From the NCBI GenBank assembly GCA_016705335.1, contig JADIYN010000054.1, positions 1-24,598 on the forward strand: 24,598 nucleotides of DNA, in the 5' to 3' direction. This stretch comes from Draconibacterium sp. GTDB lineage: Bacteria; Bacteroidota; Bacteroidia; Bacteroidales; Prolixibacteraceae. Positions 1-9,013 of the stretch are shown piece by piece. The position numbers and the translations under genes are program-made. How positions within the stretch are numbered: the first letter of the stretch is position 1; every line of letters begins with the position of its first letter. The notes beneath the pieces are model-generated. The model did not search any database. It saw only the letters and a program-made list of their open reading frames with translations, and was not told the origin of the DNA.

Positions 1-1
1 G

Positions 2-70
2 TTGTTTCTGAACAAATTTGACGTTGAATATGATCCAAAATATCTTTTTGAATGGTTTGATGATTTATAG
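2..70 (+). CDS. 3' end of an unidentified protein (partial)
   Basis: The frame starting at base 2 is open for 22 codons and ends at TAG (68-70). It reads as acidic/aromatic residues (ending FEWFDDL), a plausible protein C-terminus. The other two forward frames contain stops or lack coding character here. Only the tail is present, so no family can be named. It converges on the beta-galactosidase gene across a repeat-rich spacer. Coding status is inferred from the open frame at the window edge and from its stop coinciding with the start of the repeat region. Confidence 0.5.
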   Translation: MFLNKFDVEYDPKYLFEWFDDL

Positions 71-73
71 ATT

Positions 74-163
74 ACAGGGCTACGCCCCTTATTGTTCGCT
101 CAGGTTAATCATACTACGAAGAAAACAGGGCTAATGCCCCTGATCTTCTGCATTCTTCTCAGG
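74..163. repeat. Two direct imperfect copies of an acagggct...gcccct...ctcagg unit
   Basis: Copy 1 (74-103) and copy 2 (125-163) share acagggct, gcccct and a final ctcagg; copy 2 carries about 8 extra bases. Each copy has a small gggc/gccc dyad. The repeats sit in the noncoding gap between two convergent genes. A further dyad, TGCGGT (168-173) with ACCGCA (184-189), follows. Their G+C content differs from the flanking coding DNA, which fits dispersed intergenic repeats of environmental Bacteroidota; that last point is inference. Confidence 0.5.
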
Positions 164-228
164 CTGGTGCGGTTTTATGGTGCACCGCAATGCACGGGAC
201 GCTTCCCTACTGCACAAGAAAATAAAAA

Positions 229-275
229 ACGCGGAAACACAGTTAAAAACTCTGCATCTCCACGTCTTTGCGGTT
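229..275. repeat. Degenerate hairpin element of the gcagagacgcagag type, possible bidirectional terminator
   Basis: The sequence reads as an imperfect inverted repeat: a left arm resembling cgcggaaacacag, a short A-rich centre, and a right arm resembling ctctgcatctccacg followed by tctttgcggtta. The arms pair with several mismatches. It resembles a family of dispersed intergenic hairpins (cgcagagacgcagag-like) that I recall from many environmental genomes. It lies just past the stop codons of two convergent genes, so termination of both is a reasonable role. Confidence 0.45.
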
Positions 276-285
276 AATATGATTT

Positions 286-3200
286 TTACAATTTCACTTT
301 TGCCAGTTCTGTGGCAGTGTCGCCAGCCGCAATGGCTTTCATTCTAAAAGAGTAACTGTATTCCTTATCGGTTAATCGATACTGGTCGTGTGTGCGGGCG
401 CCCCAACTGTCGTCGCCACCAACTCCCATTTGTTTATAATCGATATTTACCGAGGTTAAATCGCGTGGTTTTACGTCATTTATGTGACGGTTTATCGCAG
501 GCGTTTTGCCAGGCTGATTATCAAAACTACGTATATCCGATTCAAAATCAGCAATCACGTTGTGGTGTGCACTAACTTCAAGCAGTGGCAATCCGGCAAA
601 TAACAGTCCATTTCCGGCCTGATCAGTGATTGTCAGCCAGCGGACATCGGTTTTGTTTCCGTTTTCCTGCGGACGTACATATGCCCAAAACTGGTCGGCA
701 ACGCTACCTTTGTAAAGACCAACAAATGCTCCGGATTTTCTGTCCTGGTAACTTTCCTGAGGACCGCGTCCCAGCCAGCTCATCTGGTCAAAATTGCGTG
801 GCATCTGCAAATTCATTCCCATTCGCACAATTTCAGGCAATTCTTTCTGTGTCATTTTAAACTGATTATCAACAACAACATCACCCGAACCATAAATAGT
901 GTAAACAGATTTATAGTTGGCAATTACCTGGCTGCTATCGTTTACCAAATCAAAATTAAACACAACTTCGGCTGTATTTTTTGATTTTTGTGCTACAGTA
1001 ACCGAAGCTGTTTCGCCTTTTTTAAAGCTTGTCATTATACCGGCTTTTTTATCGAAAGCAACTGAAAATCCTTCTCCAGTAATGGTTACCGCATTTTCAT
1101 TTTCCTGTAACGAGACATCAGCAAAATCTGCTTTATTTACTTTTGTGACTGGAGCGAAAACAGGCAATTCAAACTGTTCGGCAGCCATTTCTGCTCCTGC
1201 TTCGAGCAAACTCCAGTTGTTTTTCAGTTTTGCTTTTATACTCAGAAAATATTCAACACCAGCTTCAGCCTGCACTTGAACGGGAATAGTTACATTTATT
1301 GATTGATCCGGCTCAAGGTTCAAATCATCAAGTTTTCCGCTGTTCACTATTTTTCCGTCGCCAATAATTTCCCATTCAAAATTGAAATTTGAAAGGTTTA
1401 GAAACGCATATTTATTTTTTATTGAAATGGTTCCATTTTTAAGATTGACAGGTGTGAACCCGATATATTGGTAAACTTTTTTAACTTCAAGTAAATGAGG
1501 TTTTGGCGTACGATCGGGATTTACAAGTCCGTTTAAACAGAAGTTTCCATCAGAAGGAACAGTATCGGGTCCAAAGTCACCGCCATATTTCCAGTAGCTA
1601 ACACCTGCTGAATCGGTTGCAAGCAAACCCTGATCAACCCAGTCCCAAATAAATCCGCCTTGCAAAGCCGGGTATTTTTCAATAACATCCCAGTAATCCT
1701 GAAGGTTTCCAACGCTGTTTCCCATTGCGTGGGCATATTCACACTGAATCAACGGTCTTTCGGGTTTGGTTTTTGCATATTCTTCCATGTTGTGAATGCG
1801 TGCATACATGGGGCAGAAAATGTCGGTATTGGTATCCAGACGGGCACCTTCATACTGAACCGGGCGGGTAATGTCAACTGATTTCAGATAATCGTATGTT
1901 GCATAAAAATTTACACCGTTTCCTGCTTCATTTCCCAACGACCAGATAATTACTGACGGCTGGTTTTTATCGCGTTCAAACATATTTTTGGTGCGGTAAA
2001 GGTGCGCTTCTTTCCAGGTAGAATCCTTGGCCAAAGATTTTGGTCCATACCCCATTCCATGCGATTCGATATTTGCTTCGTCAATCAGGTACAAACCATA
2101 TTTATTGCAGAGTTCATACCACAATTCGGGTTCGGGATAATGAGAAGTACGGATTGCATTCAGGTTGTGCGCTTTTATAGTTTTAATATCAAGAAGCATC
2201 GTTTCCTTATCCTGATAGTGGCCTGTTTTGTCGTTGTGTTCGTGAATATTTGCACCTTTCAGATAAACGTATTTTCCGTTAATCAACAGGTTGCCGTTTT
2301 TGATTTCAGAAGTTCGGAAACCTACATCCTGTTTAACTACTTCAACTACATTCCCTCCATTTTTAATGGTAATGAGGAGTTCATACAAATTGGGGATTTC
2401 AGCTGACCACTGTTTTACATTTGGAATACTGGCATCAAAAACCACATTAGTTTTTACCCGCAGTCAATTCCTTCGAAAATGTTTCAACTGCAGTACCACC
2501 ATCACTTAAAACAGCCTCAACAACTGTAGAAGCTGCATTTTCGCCCAAATTCAAAACATCGATATTAACTGAGAAAATACCATTTGTATAAGTTTCATCC
2601 AAACCCGAGCTTACTCTGAAATCCTGGATATGCTGTTCGCCGCGAGCCACTAAATACGCATCACGTGTAATACCACTCATCCGCCAGAAATCCTGATCTT
2701 CGAGATACGAACCATCGCACCAGCGGAAAATTTCGACAGCAAGCGAGTTTTCGCCCGGTTTGATGAATTTTGTAATATTGAATTCAGCAGGAGTTTTGCT
2801 GTCTTCGGAATAACCTGCAAATTGCTCGTTAATCCAAACATTCAGCATTGAACTTGCTGCGCCAAAATGAATGATAATTTCTTTCCCGTTCCAGTTTTCG
2901 GGAATAGTGAAAGTGCGTTTATATGAACCAACCGGATTGTAATTTTCCTGAATAAGAGGAGGTGTTGCCGCATGCGGATATTTCACATTTACATAAATCG
3001 GATAGTCATAACCTTCCAATTCCCAGTTTGCAGGCACTTTTATTTCTTTCCAGTTACGTGTATCAAAATCATCTTTAAAAAACCAATATGGTCTCTCGGA
3101 TGGATTTTGGGCGAGGTTGAATTTCCACATCCCGTTTAACGATAATACCAGAGAAGATTGCCATTTTTCATCGGTTTGTGCCTGCTCCACATTTGCAAAC

Positions 3201-3373
3201 GGAATAAAATGGGCATGGGCAGGTAATTTATTTATTTGATTTACCGCCTGATCCTGCCAGGGCGCCGGACTCTCATCAACAAACGGGACATTTGTGTAAT
3301 CCTTGTATTTGCTGCACGAAACAATTGCAACAGAAAACATGATTACTAGTAAAAATTGAAAGGTATTTTTCAT
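286..3373 (-). CDS. LacZ-type GH2 beta-galactosidase, lipoprotein, interrupted by one frameshift
   Basis: Hydrolyses terminal beta-galactosides, probably in the periplasm or on the surface. The N-terminus is a lipoprotein signal with the lipid cysteine at residue 20 (AIVSC). The sugar-binding/jelly-roll domain follows, then the GH2 sandwich, the TIM barrel and a C-terminal Bgal_small_N-type domain (DFDQMSWLGRGPQESYQDR region near 710-790). The barrel shows the acid/base Glu in SLGNEAGNG (near base 1929) and the nucleophile Glu in QCEYAHAMGNS (near 1740). The reading frame breaks at an A5 run (minus sense; 2451-2455): the first part ends GKN-stop, while removing one A gives GKTNVVFDAS and about 1028 residues, the normal LacZ length. 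So 2447-3373 and 286-2445 are one gene. The break is probably a homopolymer error. A candidate -7 box lies at 3426-3433. Confidence 0.9.
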
Positions 3374-3425
3374 GATTATAAAATTATATTGTACAACAAT
3401 AGATAGTTCTTAATTAAACAGACGT

Positions 3426-3433
3426 CAAATTTA
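3426..3433 (-). promoter_or_regulatory. Candidate Bacteroidota -7 box (TAAATTTG) for the beta-galactosidase
   Basis: Read on the minus strand this is TAAATTTG, a perfect TAnnTTTG match, about 53 bases upstream of the beta-galactosidase ATG. No convincing -33 TTG box was found at the usual spacing, so support is limited to the -7 motif and position. Confidence 0.4.
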
Positions 3434-3608
3434 CGGAATTTACCTATCAATGAAATGTTTGTAAGTTGAATTTGATTTTCAAAATACTTCGGTAAACTTT
3501 TGACACAAATAATATAAATGGGTATTTGAAGGAAATGTCATTAAATCAAATTAAAATAAAACTAAAGGTGTTTTTCCTCATTTCCATTATTTCACGCGAA
3601 TAAACCAA

Positions 3609-4910
3609 TTAAACAGTAGCGAAAAGTGAGGCAACTTTTTGCTGAATTTCCTTGCTGTCCGGATTCATATCAAAAACAAGCAGTGGTTTTAAATAATGCA
3701 GTTTCTTTTCTGCTTTCAATTTTTCTTCTCCACCACCTGTAATGTTTAGCATTACAATTGCATCCTTATTTACAGTTCCATTTTTGCATGCTGCAATTAA
3801 AGTGGCAGTTGCCACTGCCGAAGCACAATGAATATCATTCCCTTCTGTTTCGAGGAAAAGTTTTGCAGCTTCCTTTGCTTCCTGGTTTGTTGCCAGCAAA
3901 ACATCACCGCCTGCATCTTTCATTGCATCGAAAAGTCCTCCAAAAATCGGGTACGGTGGTTTGCGGTTCGACAGTACTTTGGCATCAATTTCTTCTACCT
4001 GCCTGCGGGCAAGTTCATCGTCAAGTGGAAGCATTGCACGTGAGTTTGCTTTCCATGCATCGTGGATTGGTACAAAAGGCGAATTCTGCGAAACCATTAG
4101 TTTCATTTTTGTGCGTCCAAAACGGCCGTCTTCGAGCAATCGCAAATTGGCTTCCCAGGCAGCAATTGCACCGGTTCCACTTCCAATAGCCTGAAAATAA
4201 TACTCAGGAATTTGCCCGATTGTTGTGGTTGCCGAAAGCATTGTTGTACCCATTCCATCGCGACGGGCAACGTTTTTAGCACCACCCTCGGCAATAAATC
4301 CGTCAATTCCGGCCACAATATTTGAAAGGTGTATTGCATCGAAATAGTCGCTGCCGGCTTTGCTTGAAATCAATTTTACGCAATCGTTTAATGGAGCGTC
4401 AAACCATAGTGCATTCAAATTATCTTCGGGTACACAAAGTAAAAGTGGAATTTGGTTATCAGAACAAACCTGCGCAAATGCACGTGCAGTATTTCCAGCC
4501 GAAGCAACCACCAGAATTTTGTCCATTTCGGGGGACATTCGCCCACACACCGAGTAAGCTTCAGTTTCTTTAAAAGAGCAAGTTTTCATGCTTACTCCTT
4601 TTTCGGGCCAGTAACCACTGAAAGTAATCCAAAGATTTTCCAGTCCCAAAGCTTTTGCAAGCCCTTCGCTTTTGTAGGTTACCGGCGCAGACGAACCTTT
4701 TAGCATCCGACCAACAGGCAACCAGTCGGCAAATTTGTAAATGCCAAAAGAGTTATCACGTACTTCAAGTTGTTTTTTATCGTAAATAGCCCTTATTAAA
4801 GTAGGTTCCGTTTCATCGGGTGCGTCAAGTGTCCAGCCTTTATCATCAAAACATTTCCCTGTTTTTACCGATTGCAGATGGTATTTGGTTTTCGAAAAGC
4901 TACTATTCAT
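3609..4910 (-). CDS. Cysteate synthase-like PLP enzyme (threonine synthase superfamily)
   Basis: 433 residues, intact, fold-type II PLP enzyme. The PLP lysine is K114 in KTCSFKETEA; the phosphate-binding loops are SAGNTARAF (137-145) and GSGTGAIAAWEA (243-254). The stretches LPV...PVTYKSEGLAKALGL, GYWPEKG, GGAKNVARRDGMGT and YYFQAIGSGTG match what I remember of the cysteate synthase family (methanoarchaeal MA3297 type), which makes L-cysteate from O-phosphoserine and sulfite, rather than ordinary ThrC. In Bacteroidota cysteate feeds sulfonolipid (capnine) synthesis; in methanogens it feeds coenzyme M. The assignment is from family memory; threonine synthase paralogue is the alternative. It lies 41 bases downstream of a membrane protein gene on the same strand, so the two are probably co-transcribed. 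Confidence 0.72.
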   Translation of the reverse strand: MNSSFSKTKYHLQSVKTGKCFDDKGWTLDAPDETEPTLIRAIYDKKQLEVRDNSFGIYKFADWLPVGRMLKGSSAPVTYKSEGLAKALGLENLWITFSGYWPEKGVSMKTCSFKETEAYSVCGRMSPEMDKILVVASAGNTARAFAQVCSDNQIPLLLCVPEDNLNALWFDAPLNDCVKLISSKAGSDYFDAIHLSNIVAGIDGFIAEGGAKNVARRDGMGTTMLSATTTIGQIPEYYFQAIGSGTGAIAAWEANLRLLEDGRFGRTKMKLMVSQNSPFVPIHDAWKANSRAMLPLDDELARRQVEEIDAKVLSNRKPPYPIFGGLFDAMKDAGGDVLLATNQEAKEAAKLFLETEGNDIHCASAVATATLIAACKNGTVNKDAIVMLNITGGGEEKLKAEKKLHYLKPLLVFDMNPDSKEIQQKVASLFATV

Positions 4911-4951
4911 CTGTTCTTTTTGATTTGTCGCAAAAGTAACAAAATGGATAT

Positions 4952-5545
4952 TTAAACCAAAGTTGATTTTTTGCCTGTAACTTCAATCCAAAGCATTAAC
5001 AGCAACAGCAAACCAACACAAATAATAGCCCGCACCGAATATACTGTTGCAAGCAGACCTTTGCTCGATAGCAATGAGAAAACCGGAGCTATGAGCATCC
5101 CAATCCAAATCAGAAAAGGTTCGCTGTTTTGGCGGGTTTCGAGCAAACGTTTTATTACAGGGAAATAGGCAATAACAAGAATACTTTGAACCAAAAAATT
5201 GGTTACCAAATGGTTTTGAGTAAAAATCCAGAAGACAACAATCAACAAAACTACAAGCAGACAACCTTTGTCAAACTTTGTGATTTTCGAACTTTTATCG
5301 CCAAAAATTGCAACTGCAACCGAAATGGTAACAACATAAAACACATCGACAGTATTCATGATATTGTCCATAAAACCATAATTATCTTCGGCAAGATAAG
5401 TAACGAGGCTCATTCCAACTGCAACTGAGAACATTACCCACATGGCAAGCGCCGGCTGGATTTCCTTTTTAACTAACTGCCAGATATACCTGATCGTCAG
5501 AAAAATCGTAATCAGTGTAACTGAAATTATTGAAAAATCTCTCAT
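4952..5545 (-). CDS. Seven-helix integral membrane protein of unknown function
   Basis: 197 residues, almost wholly hydrophobic, with likely membrane helices near 4-23, 31-51, 62-81, 93-109, 113-131, 143-160 and 165-188, and short charged loops (KKEIQ, GDKSSKITKFDK, KRLLETRQNSE). No signal peptide beyond the first helix and no catalytic motif could be seen. I do not recognise the family. It is the first gene of a likely two-gene minus-strand unit with the cysteate-synthase-like gene, so transport or lipid-linked work is conceivable, but this is guilt by association only. The ATG at 5543-5545 opens the longest frame and starts directly before helix 1. Confidence 0.75.
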   Translation of the reverse strand: MRDFSIISVTLITIFLTIRYIWQLVKKEIQPALAMWVMFSVAVGMSLVTYLAEDNYGFMDNIMNTVDVFYVVTISVAVAIFGDKSSKITKFDKGCLLVVLLIVVFWIFTQNHLVTNFLVQSILVIAYFPVIKRLLETRQNSEPFLIWIGMLIAPVFSLLSSKGLLATVYSVRAIICVGLLLLLMLWIEVTGKKSTLV

Positions 5546-5854
5546 TGAGTTTTAAGTTTTTTACAATACTTTTGAAAGTGATTAATTACGAAGGAAAGAT
5601 AATTTCATTTTAATTATCATCAACTTTTCGCGTTTAATTTTATCTTTATATCTTAGGATTTCATAATAAATATATTGATTGAAATAAATACTTTATATAA
5701 GATAGAATTTAATGATAAAGTAAAAAAGGATGTTTACAATTGTGTATTAATTAAAAAGCAGAAATTTTATCACACAATTTAAAAATCACCTTTCAAATCA
5801 CACTTTAATATTATACCGATTGTAATTTCATTTTAAATATTTTGAAAATAAACT
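5546..5854. other. A+T-rich divergent intergenic region
   Basis: This 309-base gap separates a minus-strand and a plus-strand gene, so it should hold both promoters. It is very A+T-rich. No perfect TAnnTTTG box could be found in either direction. An 8-bp inverted repeat, AATTGTGT (5738-5745) and ACACAATT (5772-5779), lies 76 bases before the acyltransferase ATG. No gene or RNA was recognised. Confidence 0.5.
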
Positions 5855-6412
5855 ATGCTAAACAGAACCACAAAAGCCGACTTATACCGACAAGGTGGGC
5901 TTGGCGGATATAATGGTTTTCTTAAAGGATTGATGTACCCGGGATTTAGATACATTCATTTGCACCGAAAAGCTGAGTATTACAAGAAAAATCTTGTACT
6001 TTATTTCATCTTTAGATTACTTAAAAGGAGATATAAAATAAAATATGGGTATGAAATAAATTCGGATGCCCAAATTGGCGAAGGACTTTTTCTGTCAAGC
6101 CACCCGGGGCACATTATTATTGGACCCATAAAAATTGGTAAGTATTGCAACATCAATCACGGTGTTACTGTTGGCAGATCATACAAAAATGGGAAAATTG
6201 GCCGTCCAACAATTGGCGATTTTGTTTGGATTGGTACCGGTGCAGTTATTGTTGGTGAGATAAAAATAGGGAATAATGTATTGATCGCACCAAATTCATT
6301 TGTAAATTTCGATGTTCCCGATAACTCTCTTGTAATTGGAAATCCCGGAAAAATCATCAAAAAGGATAATCCTGTAAAAAATTACATTTATTTCATTTTT
6401 GATGAGTCATGA
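5855..6412 (+). CDS. Hexapeptide-repeat acyltransferase (serine acetyltransferase-like, polysaccharide O-acetyltransferase type)
   Basis: 185 residues. The N-terminal 60 residues are basic and helical (RQGGLGGYNGFLKGLM, HRKAEYYKKN), then comes a left-handed beta-helix made of [IV]G-type hexapeptides from about 66 to 165. Histidines sit at SSHPGH and INHGVTVG (H102), as in CysE/LbH O-acetyltransferases; GNPGKIIKK closes the domain. Capsule-type O-acetyltransferases of this size are common beside ATP-grasp and glycosyltransferase genes, and here two such ATP-grasp genes follow, the first 47 bases downstream. So acetylation of a surface sugar is more likely than cysteine biosynthesis. The donor would be acetyl-CoA; the acceptor cannot be told. 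Confidence 0.8.
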   Translation: MLNRTTKADLYRQGGLGGYNGFLKGLMYPGFRYIHLHRKAEYYKKNLVLYFIFRLLKRRYKIKYGYEINSDAQIGEGLFLSSHPGHIIIGPIKIGKYCNINHGVTVGRSYKNGKIGRPTIGDFVWIGTGAVIVGEIKIGNNVLIAPNSFVNFDVPDNSLVIGNPGKIIKKDNPVKNYIYFIFDES

Positions 6413-6459
6413 ACTGAAATTATAAATTATTGTTTTATTGAATTAAATAATCTTCAGTT

Positions 6460-7539
6460 ATGGCTAATCTGGTTAAAATAAGCAAAAAGGAATATCTGTC
6501 TCAAATTATTAATGATCCGGATCGAAAATCATTTTATAAAATGATAACTGATATTTTCTCACTTATGTTATTTCATAAAAGATTTCCTAAACATTATTTC
6601 TCGAAGTATTTGTATAAAAAGTATATAACAAATATTAAAGACTATTATTCTGAAGAATTTTTATACTATAAACTAAAACCATTTTTAAACGAACAAGCAA
6701 TAGTAGAGACAGTTGAAAACAAATTATACTTTGATTTCTATTACAGTCAATTTAATATTAGGTTGCCGAAAATTCATATGTATAATCACCGCAATATATT
6801 TGTTAAGGAAAATGAGTATTCTGAAATAAACAATATTCCGGATTTTAAAATACAACTGGAAAATATTTTTATGCAAAACCCTTCGTATGATTCACTAATT
6901 GTAAAAAAAACATACGGAAGTAACGGAGGTGATCAGGTATATAAGATTTATCATCATCAACTTACCACTGATGATGATGCGATTTCAAAACTTTACACTG
7001 ATGTTATCAAAACCGGATTTTTATTTCAGGAAACAGTTAAACAACATCCTGAATTGAACAAGCTCAATCCTACAAGTTTAAACACAATCAGGTTTGACAC
7101 TTACATAGATAAAGAAGGTAAAGTTGAAATTATTTCGGCTTATTTACGAATGGGAACTAATAATGCTCACGTTGATAATATTTCTTCAGGCGGGTGCCAG
7201 GTAGGTATATGGCTTCAATCAGGAAAAATGAAAAGAGATGGATTTTCAAGCTACAGATCAAGCGGCACAAAAGTTTATACAAGGCATCCATTAACAGGTG
7301 TAGTTTTTGAAGACTTTAAAATTCCCTTTTTTACTGAAGCGAAAGAGTTAATCATAAAAACAGCCCGTTGTATGCCAGGATTGCGCCTTGTTGGATGGGA
7401 CGTGGCAATTGGAGAATCAGAACCAGTTCTGATTGAAGGTAATTCAGATTATGCTATGAGTGGAAACGATATGTCGGAAGGTGGATATCGGACAAATGCA
7501 ACTTTCAGAAAAATTCTTCATGAGTTGAATTATTTATAA
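6460..7539 (+). CDS. Sugar-transfer-associated ATP-grasp protein, copy 1
   Basis: 359 residues. Features of the ATPgrasp_ST family: Lys-rich nucleotide loop IVKKTYGSNGGDQV (147-160), FQETVKQHPELNKLNP (189-204), NTIRFDTY, the AYLRMG strand (227-232), VDNISSGG (238-245), HPLTG (276-280) and the metal-binding end VGWDVAIGESEPVLIEGN (311-328). Family members form carboxylate-amine or similar bonds at ATP cost and are predicted to modify cell-surface polysaccharide precursors; the substrate is unknown. The N-terminal 100 residues are a basic, aromatic-rich helical region. The gene follows the hexapeptide transferase closely, and an equal-length paralogue follows 303 bases later. DNA is visibly A+T-rich compared with metK or the GH2 genes. 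Confidence 0.85.
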   Translation: MANLVKISKKEYLSQIINDPDRKSFYKMITDIFSLMLFHKRFPKHYFSKYLYKKYITNIKDYYSEEFLYYKLKPFLNEQAIVETVENKLYFDFYYSQFNIRLPKIHMYNHRNIFVKENEYSEINNIPDFKIQLENIFMQNPSYDSLIVKKTYGSNGGDQVYKIYHHQLTTDDDAISKLYTDVIKTGFLFQETVKQHPELNKLNPTSLNTIRFDTYIDKEGKVEIISAYLRMGTNNAHVDNISSGGCQVGIWLQSGKMKRDGFSSYRSSGTKVYTRHPLTGVVFEDFKIPFFTEAKELIIKTARCMPGLRLVGWDVAIGESEPVLIEGNSDYAMSGNDMSEGGYRTNATFRKILHELNYL

Positions 7540-7842
7540 CCCTTTCCAGGAGAATCTGCTTTAAGTATAATATGTTAATGTTGATTTTAAATCAGAAAAC
7601 TATGTAAAAAATTACATTCTAAAACTATAAAACCAAAAATCGGTTAAATTCACAAACTCTAAAAACATATATTTTAAAGTAATCAATACATTGTATTCAT
7701 CTATGTAAAAAAACCAAAACATCTCTGTTTACCGATGTATTTCAAATTCATCTCAAATGGGTTAAATATGGTATCGATGAAAGTATTTTATAAAAAATTT
7801 ATTGCCAATAACATTATAAAACTAACGATATAGCTTAAAACA
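7540..7842. other. A+T-rich spacer between the tandem ATP-grasp genes
   Basis: 303 bases with stops in all frames. It contains small dyads such as GTAA-AAAA-TTAC (7603-7614 region) but no poly-T terminator, no clear TAnnTTTG box and no recognisable RNA. The word aattacattct near 7610-7620 recurs 3' of the second copy (8940-8950), a possible trace of the duplication. The length suggests that copy 2 may have its own promoter, or that a gene was lost here. Confidence 0.4.
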
Positions 7843-8922
7843 ATGACTAAACTGGCCATAAAGAGTAACAAGGAATTAATTTATGAAGTTTTAAATGATC
7901 CTGATCGGAAATCAATTTTAAACATAGTTACCGATATTTTCACCTTAATTGTTTATCACAAAAAGTTACCCATTCATTACTTTGGAAAATATTTGTTTAA
8001 AAAAGGCAAAACAAATATTAAAGACTATTTCCCCGATGATTTTTTATACTACAAGTTTAAACCCTTTTTAAACGAACATGCTGTTAGCGAAGTAGTTGAA
8101 AACAAATTGTTTTTCAATTACTATTATAGTCAGTTTAATATTAGTTTACCAAAAATTCTTATGTTCAACTTTCGAAATGTGTTTGTAAAAGATAAATTGA
8201 ATTTTGAAATTACCTGTGTAACTGATTTTGTATTTCAACTAAAAGAAATATTTTCTCATAATCCATCATACGATTCAATAATTGTAAAAAAAACTTATGG
8301 TAGTTATGGAGGAGAACAGGTTTTTAAGATAAATAAGCAACAAATTTCTTCAGATATCGAACTAATTTCAAAGCTATATTCTGATGTAATCAAAACAGGA
8401 TTCATTTTTCAGGAGACTGTTAAACAGCATCCTGAATTAAATAAACTTAACCCTTCCTGTTTAAATACAATCAGGTTAGACACATTTGCAGATAAAGAAG
8501 GAAAAATTGATATAATTTCAGCGTATATAAGGATGAGCATTAAAAATCAACCTATTGATAATATCTCTTCAGGAGGATGCCAGGTAGGTATTCAACTTAA
8601 GACAGGAAAGCTGAAAAAATACGGATATCAAGGTTTTAGAACCAGCGGAATTCATGTATATACAGAGCACCCAATAACAAAAACAGTTTTTGAAGAATTT
8701 AAAATACCCTATTTTGAAGAAGCAAAAGAGTTGGTTTTAAAAACTGCTGGCTGTATGCCCGGATTACGTTTGGTTGGATGGGATGTTGCAATAGGAGAAT
8801 CAGGTCCTGTTTTGATTGAAGGAAACGCAGACTATGAAATGGCCGGAAATGATTTATCAGAAGACGGATATCGTACAAATGCCATTTTTAGAAAAATGAT
8901 GGATGAACTGAACTATAAATAA
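7843..8922 (+). CDS. Sugar-transfer-associated ATP-grasp protein, copy 2
   Basis: 359 residues, the same length as copy 1 and by eye about two-thirds identical to it with almost no gaps. All motifs are kept: IVKKTYGSYGGEQV, FQETVKQHPELNKLNP, NTIRLDTF, AYIRMS, IDNISSGG, EHPITK, VGWDVAIGESGPVLIEGN. The invariant Arg, Asp/Asn and Glu/Asn residues look intact in both copies, so both should be active. Differences cluster in the N-terminal helical region and in the 255-270 loop, where acceptor choice could lie (inference). A tandem duplication rather than separate acquisition is the simplest origin. The ATG at 7843 matches the N-terminal length of copy 1. Confidence 0.85.
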   Translation: MTKLAIKSNKELIYEVLNDPDRKSILNIVTDIFTLIVYHKKLPIHYFGKYLFKKGKTNIKDYFPDDFLYYKFKPFLNEHAVSEVVENKLFFNYYYSQFNISLPKILMFNFRNVFVKDKLNFEITCVTDFVFQLKEIFSHNPSYDSIIVKKTYGSYGGEQVFKINKQQISSDIELISKLYSDVIKTGFIFQETVKQHPELNKLNPSCLNTIRLDTFADKEGKIDIISAYIRMSIKNQPIDNISSGGCQVGIQLKTGKLKKYGYQGFRTSGIHVYTEHPITKTVFEEFKIPYFEEAKELVLKTAGCMPGLRLVGWDVAIGESGPVLIEGNADYEMAGNDLSEDGYRTNAIFRKMMDELNYK

Positions 8923-9013
8923 ATCTGTATTTAATACCTAATTACATTCTTTTGTAAAATACGAATATCACAAAAACAACTGTTATATAACGACTTAACT
9001 AATATTGAAAAGA

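Noticed and set aside
92..277. A 61-codon open frame in the first intergenic region
   Set aside because: It runs through direct repeats and a hairpin element between convergent genes and resembles no protein.
3609..4910. Plain threonine synthase (thrC) annotation
   Set aside because: The conserved words (WLPV, PVTYKSEGLAK, GYWPEKG, NVARRDGMGT) fit the cysteate synthase branch better, although the fold is shared.
5855..6412. cysE serine acetyltransferase for cysteine synthesis
   Set aside because: Too short and lacking the CysE N-terminal helical domain; neighbours are polysaccharide-modifying ATP-grasp genes.
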